Assembly: GCF_004327985.1 (NCBI RefSeq)
Contig: NZ_SJDL01000003.1
Coordinates: forward strand, 62,001 to 126,000
Length of the DNA stretch: 64,000 nucleotides
Reading direction: 5' to 3'
Source of the DNA: Marinobacter halodurans
GTDB lineage: Bacteria; Pseudomonadota; Gammaproteobacteria; Pseudomonadales; Oleiphilaceae
Under the pieces are notes generated by a model, which saw only the letters and a program-made list of their open reading frames with translations, ran no database searches and was not told the DNA's origin. Position numbers and translations under genes: made by a program. This document shows positions 54,911-63,700 of this stretch, piece by piece. Numbering within the stretch: the first letter of the stretch is position 1; every line of letters begins with the position of its first letter.

Positions 54911-55348
54911 CTACTCGTCGGACCAATCGCCCTGGGCAAACTGGTGGGCGTAACGGTCGATCCATTCCCGCGCGGCCTGCTCGATGGTCAGGTCGCGCCC
55001 CTCCCGGACCCGCATATCCCGTCGGTACTGCTCAATCTGGCAGATCTGCTCGACCATCCGCACCTGGTAGGCGTCGCCCGGACTGTAGAAGGCGATACCG
55101 ATTTCGAAGTCGCCGTCTTTGGGTTCGCACCAGACCACCTGGCCTCGCACATGGAGCGGATTGGGGCAGCAGCGGATGATCAGGTCCACCTCCTGATCCC
55201 GCGAGTAGGGCACGGGGGACGAGAAGGACAAGCCGCCACGGCTGAGGTTACGGACGGCACCGGCGCAGACGGAATGGCTGGCCGGGGAGACTTCCAGGGG
55301 AATGTCGGCGGGATGCCGGATGTAGGCGCGTTCGTTATTGTGCCTCAT
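54911..55348 (-). CDS. PilZ-domain c-di-GMP-binding protein
   Basis: A 145-aa cytosolic protein made of one PilZ domain (residues about 4-100) and a helical tail. Both c-di-GMP motifs are present: RAYIR (RxxxR, near residue 7) and NLSRGG (NxSxxG, near residue 34), so binding is expected. The tail (EQICQIEQYRRDMRVREGRD and EWIDRYAHQFAQGD) may contact a partner. The ATG at 55348 is chosen because upstream codons do not fit the domain. It converges on argB and is divergent from an exported unknown protein. Confidence 0.88.
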   Translation of the reverse strand: MRHNNERAYIRHPADIPLEVSPASHSVCAGAVRNLSRGGLSFSSPVPYSRDQEVDLIIRCCPNPLHVRGQVVWCEPKDGDFEIGIAFYSPGDAYQVRMVEQICQIEQYRRDMRVREGRDLTIEQAAREWIDRYAHQFAQGDWSDE

Positions 55349-55607
55349 GGACAGAGTCCGTCCTGTGTCGCGTTGATGACGGCAAAACCGGTGTACCGAA
55401 AAGCCACGGCATTCCCTGTCACATCGATCCGGGTTTTTTGAGCGATTCCCTTGCCAAAGTATAGGACCTGGGACAGTCTGGTGTCTTGTGTCTCTGGTGT
55501 GAATAGGATGATGGCGCCTCTGGTATATGCAGAACCGACTCCGGCACCCGACCTGTGCGGAGACGGGCCGGGCATGGATCAAAGGCTCCCAGGAAAGAGT
55601 AGTCGGC

Positions 55608-56987
55608 ATGAAAAAGCTGTTGTTGTCCCTCGTTTGTCTTCTCCTACTGGCTTATGTCGGATTCAAGGGGGCTGCCTGGTACCAGGTGCACAGCCTGCTG
55701 GAGCGGGCCCACGATGCGTTGGAAGAGCAGGGCGTCCTCACCTGGGGACGGATCGGTTCCAGTTTGTCGGGCCATGTGTCGGTCTACGACCTCGAATTCC
55801 AGCCTTTCCTGTTGACCCAGCCGGTGCGCGCCACTCGTGTGACCTTCTCGGCGGATGCCGTCCCGGAGCTGCTGGATGCCCTGAGCGGTGGTCCCCTGCC
55901 GGGGCACTGGACGCTGCGGGCCGAGAACCTGCGCCTGCAGCTGGCGTCGCCACTGCTGCGGGACTGGGTGGGGCCGCGTAATGCCGCCATTAGCGCCGGC
56001 CTGATCAACATCCCGTGCGGCCATGGATCGCTGGGCCTGGCGAGCCTGATGTCCCTCGGCATCGGGCAGGTGGCCGGCGACCTGAAGGTGGAGCAGGACA
56101 ACATGCTGGATGACGCCGGTGGCCTCAATGTCGATATCCAGGCCGGTAAGCTGGGCAGTGCCGACATCCGGCTGCCGGGCCTGCGCCTGGATCGCACGCT
56201 GGACGAGGGCGGCAGCCTGCAGGATTACAGTGGCCCGGTGGCCGTGGAACTGCGTGACGGGGGCTTCATGCGCCGCCTGGCCGCTTACTGCGCCCGGGCG
56301 GCGGATATCGGTCCGGAAGAGTGGGCTGAACAGGCGACCCGGACGTTCAGCGAGCAATTGCAGGCGACCGGTTACCAGCCCAGCGACCAGCTCAGGGCGC
56401 TCTACAAGGTCTGGCTGCGTGACGGGGGCGAGCTGAAAGCGACATTGACCGCCGGCGAGCCACTACTGGGCCTGCCCGAACGTGACCGGCCGGCGGGCAA
56501 GGGGCCGGTCGACCCCAACATTGGCGGTTTTGACGTGTTCTACAATGGCGCTCGGGTGCCGGACCTGTTCGTTCGCTACCTGCCGCCGGCGCCGGTCCAG
56601 CCGGTTGTGGCCAACGGGGCAACTGCCCCGGAGGATGGTGACGGGACCGACAGCGCAGCCTTCCGGCCGGCCGACCCCGAACAGGCGGCCCGCTGGCCGG
56701 ACCGTCGGGTCCGGGTGACGCTGAAAAGCGGCCGGGTGGTGGATGGCCGCCTTTCCGGCGTGACGGATAGCCAGCTTGAGGTCACGCGCCTGGTGGATGG
56801 CGGCGAGGTCGCCTATCCACTGGCCCGGTCAGCCATTACACTGTTTGAAGTATGGCGTCGTACGGGCGATGCCGGTATCGAGCCGGCGCCCGAGACCGAG
56901 GGCGCGTCACCGCTCCACGCGGTGGCGCCGACGACCACCGATGATGCCGGGAATACACCCTATGACAGCGACCAGAGCCAGCAGTGA
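55608..56987 (+). CDS. Hypothetical exported or membrane-anchored protein
   Basis: A 459-aa protein I do not recognise. It has one N-terminal hydrophobic segment (MKKLLLSLVCLLLLAYVGF), then a beta-rich body with an AsmA/DUF945-like look (strand-rich LDLEF, HWTLRAENLRLQL). In the C-terminal third there is a Pro/Ala linker followed by a small beta unit near 390-430 (VRVTLKSGRVVDGRLSGV), which looks Sm/SH3-like. AGGAAAGAG precedes the ATG. Its last 26 bp overlap the start of argE in another frame, so the two are probably cotranscribed. No function is claimed. Confidence 0.75.
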   Translation: MKKLLLSLVCLLLLAYVGFKGAAWYQVHSLLERAHDALEEQGVLTWGRIGSSLSGHVSVYDLEFQPFLLTQPVRATRVTFSADAVPELLDALSGGPLPGHWTLRAENLRLQLASPLLRDWVGPRNAAISAGLINIPCGHGSLGLASLMSLGIGQVAGDLKVEQDNMLDDAGGLNVDIQAGKLGSADIRLPGLRLDRTLDEGGSLQDYSGPVAVELRDGGFMRRLAAYCARAADIGPEEWAEQATRTFSEQLQATGYQPSDQLRALYKVWLRDGGELKATLTAGEPLLGLPERDRPAGKGPVDPNIGGFDVFYNGARVPDLFVRYLPPAPVQPVVANGATAPEDGDGTDSAAFRPADPEQAARWPDRRVRVTLKSGRVVDGRLSGVTDSQLEVTRLVDGGEVAYPLARSAITLFEVWRRTGDAGIEPAPETEGASPLHAVAPTTTDDAGNTPYDSDQSQQ

Positions 56988-58146
56988 ATCGAATGTGCCG
57001 GGCATCCAGGGGATGCTCGAACGCCTGATTTCGATCCCGTCGATCAGCAGTGCCTCGCCGGAATGGGACCACAGCAACGAGGCCGTGGTGAACACCCTGG
57101 CGGAATGGCTGGAGCCGCTGGGCTTTGCGGTCGAGATCATGCCGGTGCCGGGTATGCCCGGCAAGTTCAACCTGATCGCCACGCTGGGCAGCGGACCGGG
57201 CGGGCTGGTGCTTTCGGGCCACACCGATACCGTGCCGTTCGACGACCAGCGCTGGCAAAGCGACCCGTTCACCCTCACCGAGCGGGATAACCGCTGGTAC
57301 GGCCTGGGAACCTGCGATATGAAGGGGTTCTTCGCGTTGGTGATCGACGCCGTCCGGGGGATGGCCGACCAGCCCTTGCGCCAACCCCTGATTGTGCTGG
57401 CCACTGCCGACGAGGAAAGTTCCATGAACGGCGCCCGGGCGCTGGCCGAAGCCGGACGACCCAAAGGCCGCTATGCGGTGATCGGCGAGCCTACCGGACT
57501 GAAGCCGGTGCGCATGCACAAGGGCATCATGATGGAGCGGCTGGTGTTCGAAGGGCAGTCCGGGCACTCGTCGGACCCCGCGCTGGGCCGCAACGCGATG
57601 GAAGGCATGCACGCCGCCATCGGCCAGTTGCTGGCCCTGCGCAGCGACTGGCAGGCGCGCTATCACAACCCCAACTTCAAGGTGGAAATCCCCACCCTGA
57701 ACCTGGGCTGCATCCACGGTGGCGATAACCCGAACCGGATCTGCGCCAACTGTGAGTTGCATTTCGACCTGCGGCCCCTGCCGGGAATGGATATGGCGGC
57801 CCTGCGTCAGGCCATTCTGGACAAGGTCGAGCCGGAAGCCCGCAGTCGCGAACTGGGCCTGCGTTTCGAGCCGCTGTTCGACGGTGTGCCGCCGTTTGAG
57901 ACGGCCGCGGATGCCGAACTGGTGAAAACCTGTGAGCGACTAACCGGCCACACCGCCGAGGCGGTGGCGTTTGCCACCGAGGCGCCCTGGCTGCAGAAGC
58001 TGGGCATGGAAACCCTGGTGATGGGGCCGGGCCACATCGACCAGGCGCACCAGCCGGACGAATACCTGGACCTGTCCCAGGTAAAGCCGGCGGTGGACAT
58101 CCTCAGTCGTCTGGTCCGGCATTTCTGCCTGGATGACACTGAATAG
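56962..58146 (+). CDS. argE: Acetylornithine deacetylase
   Basis: An M20 zinc hydrolase that frees ornithine from N-acetylornithine in the linear arginine pathway. The 394-aa protein has the metal ligands in LSGHTDTVPFD (His, Asp), ATADEESSMNG (Glu-Glu pair) and VIGEPTGLKP, with the dimer domain in the middle and MGPGHIDQAHQPDEY (last His ligand) at the end. The ATG at 56962 lies inside the previous gene; the longer in-frame ORF before it is only the out-of-frame shadow of that gene. argA follows 29 bp later. Confidence 0.95.
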   Translation: MTATRASSESNVPGIQGMLERLISIPSISSASPEWDHSNEAVVNTLAEWLEPLGFAVEIMPVPGMPGKFNLIATLGSGPGGLVLSGHTDTVPFDDQRWQSDPFTLTERDNRWYGLGTCDMKGFFALVIDAVRGMADQPLRQPLIVLATADEESSMNGARALAEAGRPKGRYAVIGEPTGLKPVRMHKGIMMERLVFEGQSGHSSDPALGRNAMEGMHAAIGQLLALRSDWQARYHNPNFKVEIPTLNLGCIHGGDNPNRICANCELHFDLRPLPGMDMAALRQAILDKVEPEARSRELGLRFEPLFDGVPPFETAADAELVKTCERLTGHTAEAVAFATEAPWLQKLGMETLVMGPGHIDQAHQPDEYLDLSQVKPAVDILSRLVRHFCLDDTE

Positions 58147-58175
58147 ACCGTACATGACATTGGGAGACAACGCGT

Positions 58176-59483
58176 TTGAAATCGAATGACTGGCTGCACG
58201 GATTTCGCCATTCATCCCCTTACATCAATGCCCACCGGGGGCGAACCGTTGTCCTGACCCTGGGCGGGGAAGCGCTCGCCCATGAGAACCTGATCAACAT
58301 CATCCACGACATCACCCTGCTGAGCAGTCTGGGGATCAAGCTGGTGGTGACCTTCGGCGCACGTCCACAGATCCAGCAGCGGTTCGACCAGGCGGGCCTG
58401 GACTCCCGTTTCCACGACGGCCTGCGGGTGACACTGGAGGACCAGCTGCCGCTGGTGATGGAAGCGGTCGGCGCCCTGCGTGCCCACCTGGAAAGCCGTC
58501 TGTCCATGGGGCTGATCAACTCGCCCATGCACGGCGCCCGCATCCGCGTCAGCAGTGGCAACCTGGTCACGGCGCGGCCGGTGGGGGTGCTCAACGGCGT
58601 GGATTTCGGCTATACCGGCCGGGTACGGCGGGTCGACGTGGAAGGCATCGAGACCCTGCTGCGGCTGGGTCATATCGTGCTGCTGCCGCCGCTCGGCTAC
58701 TCGCCGACCGGGGATGTGTTCAACCTGTCCTACGAGGACGTCGCCAGCCAGGTGGCCTCGGCACTCAAGGCCGAGAAGCTGATCATCTTCACTGGCGAAG
58801 ACGGCGTACTCGACGAGTCCGGCCAGCTGATCCGCGAACTGACCGTGCGCCAGGCCCGGGAACGGCTGGCGGACGGCGACCTGGAAGGCCACGCCGCCGA
58901 CCTGTTGCGAGCCGCCTGCGAGGCCTGCGTGCGCGGCGTGCGGCGCAGCCAGATCATCAGCTACACCCGCGACGGCGCGGTATTGCAGGAACTGTTCACC
59001 CGGGACGGTTCCGGCACCCTGGTCAGCGACGACAACTACGAGCAGATCCGCGGGGCCCGGGTGGAAGACATCGGCGGCATCCTGGAGCTGATCCAGCCGC
59101 TGGAAGAACAGGGCATCCTGGTCCGCCGGTCCCGCGAGCTGCTGGAAACGGAGGTCGACCGCTACACGGTGGTGGAACGGGACGGCACCATCGTGGGTTG
59201 CGCGGCGCTCTACGAGTACCCGGCGGAGAAGGCGGGCGAGCTGTCCTGCTTTGCCGTCGATCCCTCCTACCGGCGGGCCGGTCGGGGTGACGACATCCTC
59301 GCGGTGGTCGAGCGCAACGCACGCAGCCGGGGTCTGGAGCGCCTGTTCGTGCTCACCACCCAGACCGAGCACTGGTTCCGCGAGCGCGGCTTCGAACCCT
59401 CCAGCGTCCAGTCGCTGCCGGGCCCCAAACTGGCCAGCTATAACACCCAGCGTAATTCCAAGGTGTTCGTCAAACGACTTTAG
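58176..59483 (+). CDS. argA: N-acetylglutamate synthase
   Basis: It acetylates glutamate, the first step of arginine synthesis, and is normally inhibited by arginine. The 435-aa protein has an amino-acid-kinase domain (about 20-260, VVLTLGGEALAHENLINII then VVTFGARPQIQQRF) and a C-terminal GNAT acetyltransferase domain (about 290-435) with CFAVDPSYRRAGRGDDIL as the acetyl-CoA loop. The start is a TTG at 58176, with GGGAG nine bases upstream and no better codon near. It follows argE, so both control points of acetyl-group flow are together. Its stop overlaps the convergent aminopeptidase gene by 4 bp. Confidence 0.95.
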   Translation: MKSNDWLHGFRHSSPYINAHRGRTVVLTLGGEALAHENLINIIHDITLLSSLGIKLVVTFGARPQIQQRFDQAGLDSRFHDGLRVTLEDQLPLVMEAVGALRAHLESRLSMGLINSPMHGARIRVSSGNLVTARPVGVLNGVDFGYTGRVRRVDVEGIETLLRLGHIVLLPPLGYSPTGDVFNLSYEDVASQVASALKAEKLIIFTGEDGVLDESGQLIRELTVRQARERLADGDLEGHAADLLRAACEACVRGVRRSQIISYTRDGAVLQELFTRDGSGTLVSDDNYEQIRGARVEDIGGILELIQPLEEQGILVRRSRELLETEVDRYTVVERDGTIVGCAALYEYPAEKAGELSCFAVDPSYRRAGRGDDILAVVERNARSRGLERLFVLTTQTEHWFRERGFEPSSVQSLPGPKLASYNTQRNSKVFVKRL

Positions 59484-60577
59484 TGCCCGGTCTGATGGCC
59501 CCCTGATTCGGCCACCGCCGGCTGCCAGCGCTGGTCGAGGGCGTCGAGCTGGTCCCGGCGGGACGCCCCGGACGCATCCGCCAGGGCCTGCACCCGCCGA
59601 TAGAACGCATGAAAGTCCCCGTGGCTGTCCGCCAGCAACTGGCGGAAGGCCGGCACGTCGCTGTTGTATTGCCGGAACAGACCCAGGACCGCATTGTTGA
59701 CGTGCGCGATCACCCCGCCCAGCGGACCCGGTTCCGGCCAACCCGCCTCGAGCTGACGGTACGCCGCTTTGAGGTCACCCAGCAGGGCGGCCTTGCGGGC
59801 CCGCATGGCCCCTTCCGCCATCTCGTGCCGGGCATACAGGGCTTTCAGCTGGTCGGCCGTCTTCTCGATCAGCGCCAGCGTCTGGGCCCGCCGCTCCAGC
59901 CGCGCCTGGGCCTGCTGATACTTGTCCGGCTGCCCGGTCGCCCTGAGCCAGCGCTTCAACCCCTCCAACTGCACGGCCGTGGCGAAGCTCTCGTTGAAGC
60001 GGGTATCGCCGGCGACGTAGACCTGCTTGTGGGCCAGTTCGTGGAAGATCAGTTCCACCATCCGGTCGTCCGGCAGGCGGGTAAAGCCCGAGTGGATGGG
60101 ATCGTCGAACCAGCCCAGGGTGGAGTAGGCGGTCACACCGCCAATGAACGTGTCGTCGCCTTGCCGGATGAATCGCTTCTGTGCGGCGCGGGCGTCCTCC
60201 AGGTGGAAATAACCCCGGTAGGACTGGCAGCCGACGATCGGATAGCACCAGGTGTGTGGGTCCAGTGAGAATTCCGGTGCCACCATGAGGTTGTACACGA
60301 CGTAGGGTTGATCCAGCGCGACGTAATCGGAGAAGGTGTCCCCTACGGGCAGGGCCAGTTCGTCCCGGGCAAAGTCGCGGGCCCGCTGGGCCAGCATCAG
60401 TTTATGGCGCAGCTCCGGGGTCGTTGCCGGGGCGTCCAGGACGTCCTCGATGGGTTCGCGCTGCCAGAGTAGGGACATCTGCCCGCTGGCGGCCTGCCGG
60501 TAGTAGTTGAACGCGTTGCAGCCGGACAGGCCAAAGATCAGTAGCAGAAATAGATAGATCTGGCTAAGCTTTCCCAT
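59480..60577 (-). CDS. Putative aminopeptidase lipoprotein
   Basis: A 365-aa lipoprotein: signal peptide with lipobox LSGC (Cys20). The body contains a zinc-peptidase HELAH motif at 179-183 (ELIFHELAHKQVYV) and a following ESFATAV with the third ligand Glu. The pattern is that of the predicted aminopeptidase family COG4324/DUF2265, common in marine and soil gammaproteobacteria and little studied. Two Cys in CYPIVGCQSY may form a disulfide. No activity has been shown that I know of. It overlaps the argA stop by 4 bp. Confidence 0.83.
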   Translation of the reverse strand: MGKLSQIYLFLLLIFGLSGCNAFNYYRQAASGQMSLLWQREPIEDVLDAPATTPELRHKLMLAQRARDFARDELALPVGDTFSDYVALDQPYVVYNLMVAPEFSLDPHTWCYPIVGCQSYRGYFHLEDARAAQKRFIRQGDDTFIGGVTAYSTLGWFDDPIHSGFTRLPDDRMVELIFHELAHKQVYVAGDTRFNESFATAVQLEGLKRWLRATGQPDKYQQAQARLERRAQTLALIEKTADQLKALYARHEMAEGAMRARKAALLGDLKAAYRQLEAGWPEPGPLGGVIAHVNNAVLGLFRQYNSDVPAFRQLLADSHGDFHAFYRRVQALADASGASRRDQLDALDQRWQPAVAESGGHQTGH

Positions 60578-60689
60578 GTTGAGTCCTGTTCGTAACGATC
60601 GACCGAGCCAGAGATGGCGCCGGTTTGTAAAAGCTTGTCAATGCGACCGGCAGGCCCCGTTCCAGACACTATAATGGATCATGGATCGA

Positions 60690-60710
60690 CTGCTTCATGA
60701 TGTGAAGCAG
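60690..60710. repeat. 8-bp inverted repeat upstream of the DUF1631 gene
   Basis: CTGCTTCA and TGAAGCAG flank TGATG, a perfect inverted repeat 77 bp before the ATG of the DUF1631-GGDEF gene. It may be an operator or a leader hairpin. Confidence 0.4.
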
Positions 60711-60786
60711 GAGCCGATGGCAGGCGGAGTATCCTACTCGGGCAGTCGGACGCCCCCTGCTTCTACTTTTGTATCTTAGGGATTTG

Positions 60787-63700
60787 ATGGAACGACGCGC
60801 CAGTCCTCGCCGACCGATCAAACTTGCCGCGCAGTTGCAGGCCACCCCGGACCAGGCGTGGCCCTGCCAGATTGCGGACTTCTGCGCGGAAGGCCTGTTT
60901 ATCCGGTTCTCCGCCGACACGGACCGCCGGGTCCGACGCGCCCTGTCCGAACAGTCGCCCGAGGAACTGGTTGTCCGTTTCCGCGGTGCCGACGGGCGCA
61001 GCTCCCATAGCCTGCATGTGCGAGTGGCCCGCATGATCGAAGGTGCCATTGGTGTGTCCTTCACCCGCTCCAATCCGGATGCGGTCAATGCCATGCTGAC
61101 CCAGTGCAGCACTCACCGGGAACAGGAACGCGCCCATCTCAAGCCGCCCAGCGAACGGGTGCAGTTTGTCCTTCACCAGTGTGCCAGGACGGTGGTCCAG
61201 CATATCGAACCGTTGATGGCCGAATGCCTGCCGCGGATGGTCAGCGCCCTGAAGGAGGCGGCCCAGCACGCGGGGTCCGACCAGCAGGCTAACGAGCTGA
61301 TGGACGCCTCCGGCCAGTTGGCGGCTCGTCAGCGCGCGGTCTGGCACCAGATGATGCTGGCCCTGGAATCGCCCCTCAAACCGGAACGTCAGGGGATGCC
61401 GGGCTCCGAGCTGTCCCTGGTGGACAAGGGCGAGTTCGAGGACTGGCTGACCATCAAGGTGATGGTGACCAAGGCCGATACCCTGTACCGGGGGGATCTG
61501 CTGCAGCTGCGCATGCGGCTGGACAAGCTGGGTGTGACCAACGCCACCGGGCACCATAATCCGCTGGGGCCTTCGCTGGTCTGCGAGGCGTTCCACGGCA
61601 GCCTGCAGCACCTGAAGGTGAGTCGCGAGGTGGAGAAGGTCTGCCTGCGTATCTTCGAGCAGGCTGTGCTCAAGGCGCTGGGGCCCCTGTACCAGGAACT
61701 CAACCGGATCCTGATCCGCCATGGCATCCTGCCGGATCTCGACCTGAGCAAGTACCTGAGCGACCGCGCGCCCCGCCAGGACGATGCCCAGCCCAAACCG
61801 GCTCCGCCGCCAACGCCCGAGTCCAGGCCTGAGGCCGGCGCGGCAGCACCTGAGGGCACTGCCGGACGGGAACCCGCGGCGCCTGGGACGGAGCGATCCC
61901 GCGCCGGTACGGACAGCTTCCGCAGCCATTCCCAGAGCGCCCAGAATGCATTCGCGACGGTTCGCAACCTGTTGGCCACTCTCAGCGCCAGTCGTCTGGA
62001 GCGCGGTGACCGGCAACCCCTGCCGTTTCCGGCCAACGCCCGGCCATTGTCGGCCGGCGAATTCCAGCGCGAACTGCAGGGGCTGCAACGGATCCAGGCC
62101 GAGGCGCCGGAGTCCGAACCGGCCGAATCCCTGCGCGAGCGCGTGGTGGAGCAGGTCAGGGCTTCGGGGGAAGTCGGTCTTGACGAACAGCAGCAGGAGT
62201 CGCTGGACGTGGTGGACCGGTTCTTCCGCAGCGTGACCGACAGTCCGCGCCTGAACGACTCGGCGCGGCGTCAGTTACGCCAGTTGGAAGTGCCGGTGCT
62301 GAAAGTGGTGTTGCGGGACAGAGCCTTCTTCGATGATCAGGCCAGCCCGGTGCGTGGCGTGATGAACCGCCTCGCCCAGCTCGGGGTGAAAGGCGGGCGG
62401 CTCAACCCGGTGGTCCAGCGCCGGGTGGATGAGATGATCCAGCGCATCGTGACCGAATTCGAGCAGGACACCCGGGTATTCGAGACCATCCAGGGTGACC
62501 TCGACAACCTGATTGAACGTCAGAACCTGGTCTACCGGCGCAACGTCGAGCGGGTCACTGCGGCGGCGGAAGGGGCGCAGAAGGTTTCCGAAGCCAAACG
62601 GGCGGTCAGCGAACTGCTGGATCAGCGTCTCGGCGGTAAAAGGGTGCCCAAGGCGGTGGTCAGCCTGCTCAATGGCGGCTGGCGGGATCTGCTCTCGCTG
62701 ACCTGGATTCGCCAGGGGGCGGACAGCCCGTTGTGGCAGGATTACCTGTCGGTCCTCGATTCCCTGCTGGCCTATGGGGAGGACCCCGAGGCCAATGTCA
62801 ATCTTCCGGATCTGCTGCGGGTGATCCAGGACGGGCTGGCGTCCATTTCCAGCAATCACATGCCGTCGGCACAGATCCGGGATGAGCTGAAAGCCTTCCT
62901 GGTCAAGCGCGGTGTCGAATCGTCGGAATGGGTGGATTTTCCCAAAGCCGAGACTCCGGAGCTGGCACCGGAGGACAAGGCCAGCGAGCGTCAGAAACGC
63001 AGCCTGCAACGCTGGATCGGCCGGGCCCAGCGACTGCAGCCCGGCGACTGGCTGCGCAACCAGGAAAATCCCAAAGAGCCATTCTATGTGCGCCTGGTCT
63101 GGATCGCGCGTGAGTCCAGCCGCTTCGTCTTCGTCAATCACCAGGGGATGCGGGTCGTCGAATTGGAACTGGAGCCGCTGGCGCGCCAGCTCCAGCAGGG
63201 TATCCTGGTACCGGACGGCCAGTACGAGCGGCCGTTGGTGGATGAGAGCATCGACCGCATGGTCAAGCAGGTTTACGACCAGCTGTCCTGGGTCTCCACC
63301 CACGACGAACTCACCGGCCTGCTGGCGCGGCGGGAATTCGAACGCCTCCTGGAGCAGCAACTGAGTCAGCCTTCGGATACGGCCCGGGCACTGGTGGAAA
63401 TAGACTTGCGGCAATTCCGCCTGCTCAACGACACGGCTGGTTACAAGCGGGGCGACGACGCCCTGGCACGGGTTGCCGAGTGCCTGCGCCGCCATGTGTC
63501 AGAGGACCAGCCACTGGCGCGTCTCGGTGGCAATGAGTTTGCCTTCCTGTGCGGCGAAGACCAGGCGGAACGCCTGGCCAGGGGCATGATCGAAGACATC
63601 GAGGCGCTGGATCTCGGTTTCGACGGCCGCCATTACCGGGTCAGTGCCTGCGCTGGAATCGCGCCGGTGCTGCCGGCGCTGGTGACGGCCGAGCGTTGGC

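Noticed and set aside
56776-56961. N-terminal extension of argE
   Set aside because: The extra 62 codons are the out-of-frame reading of the preceding hypothetical gene; MTATRASSESN at 56962 fits the family start.
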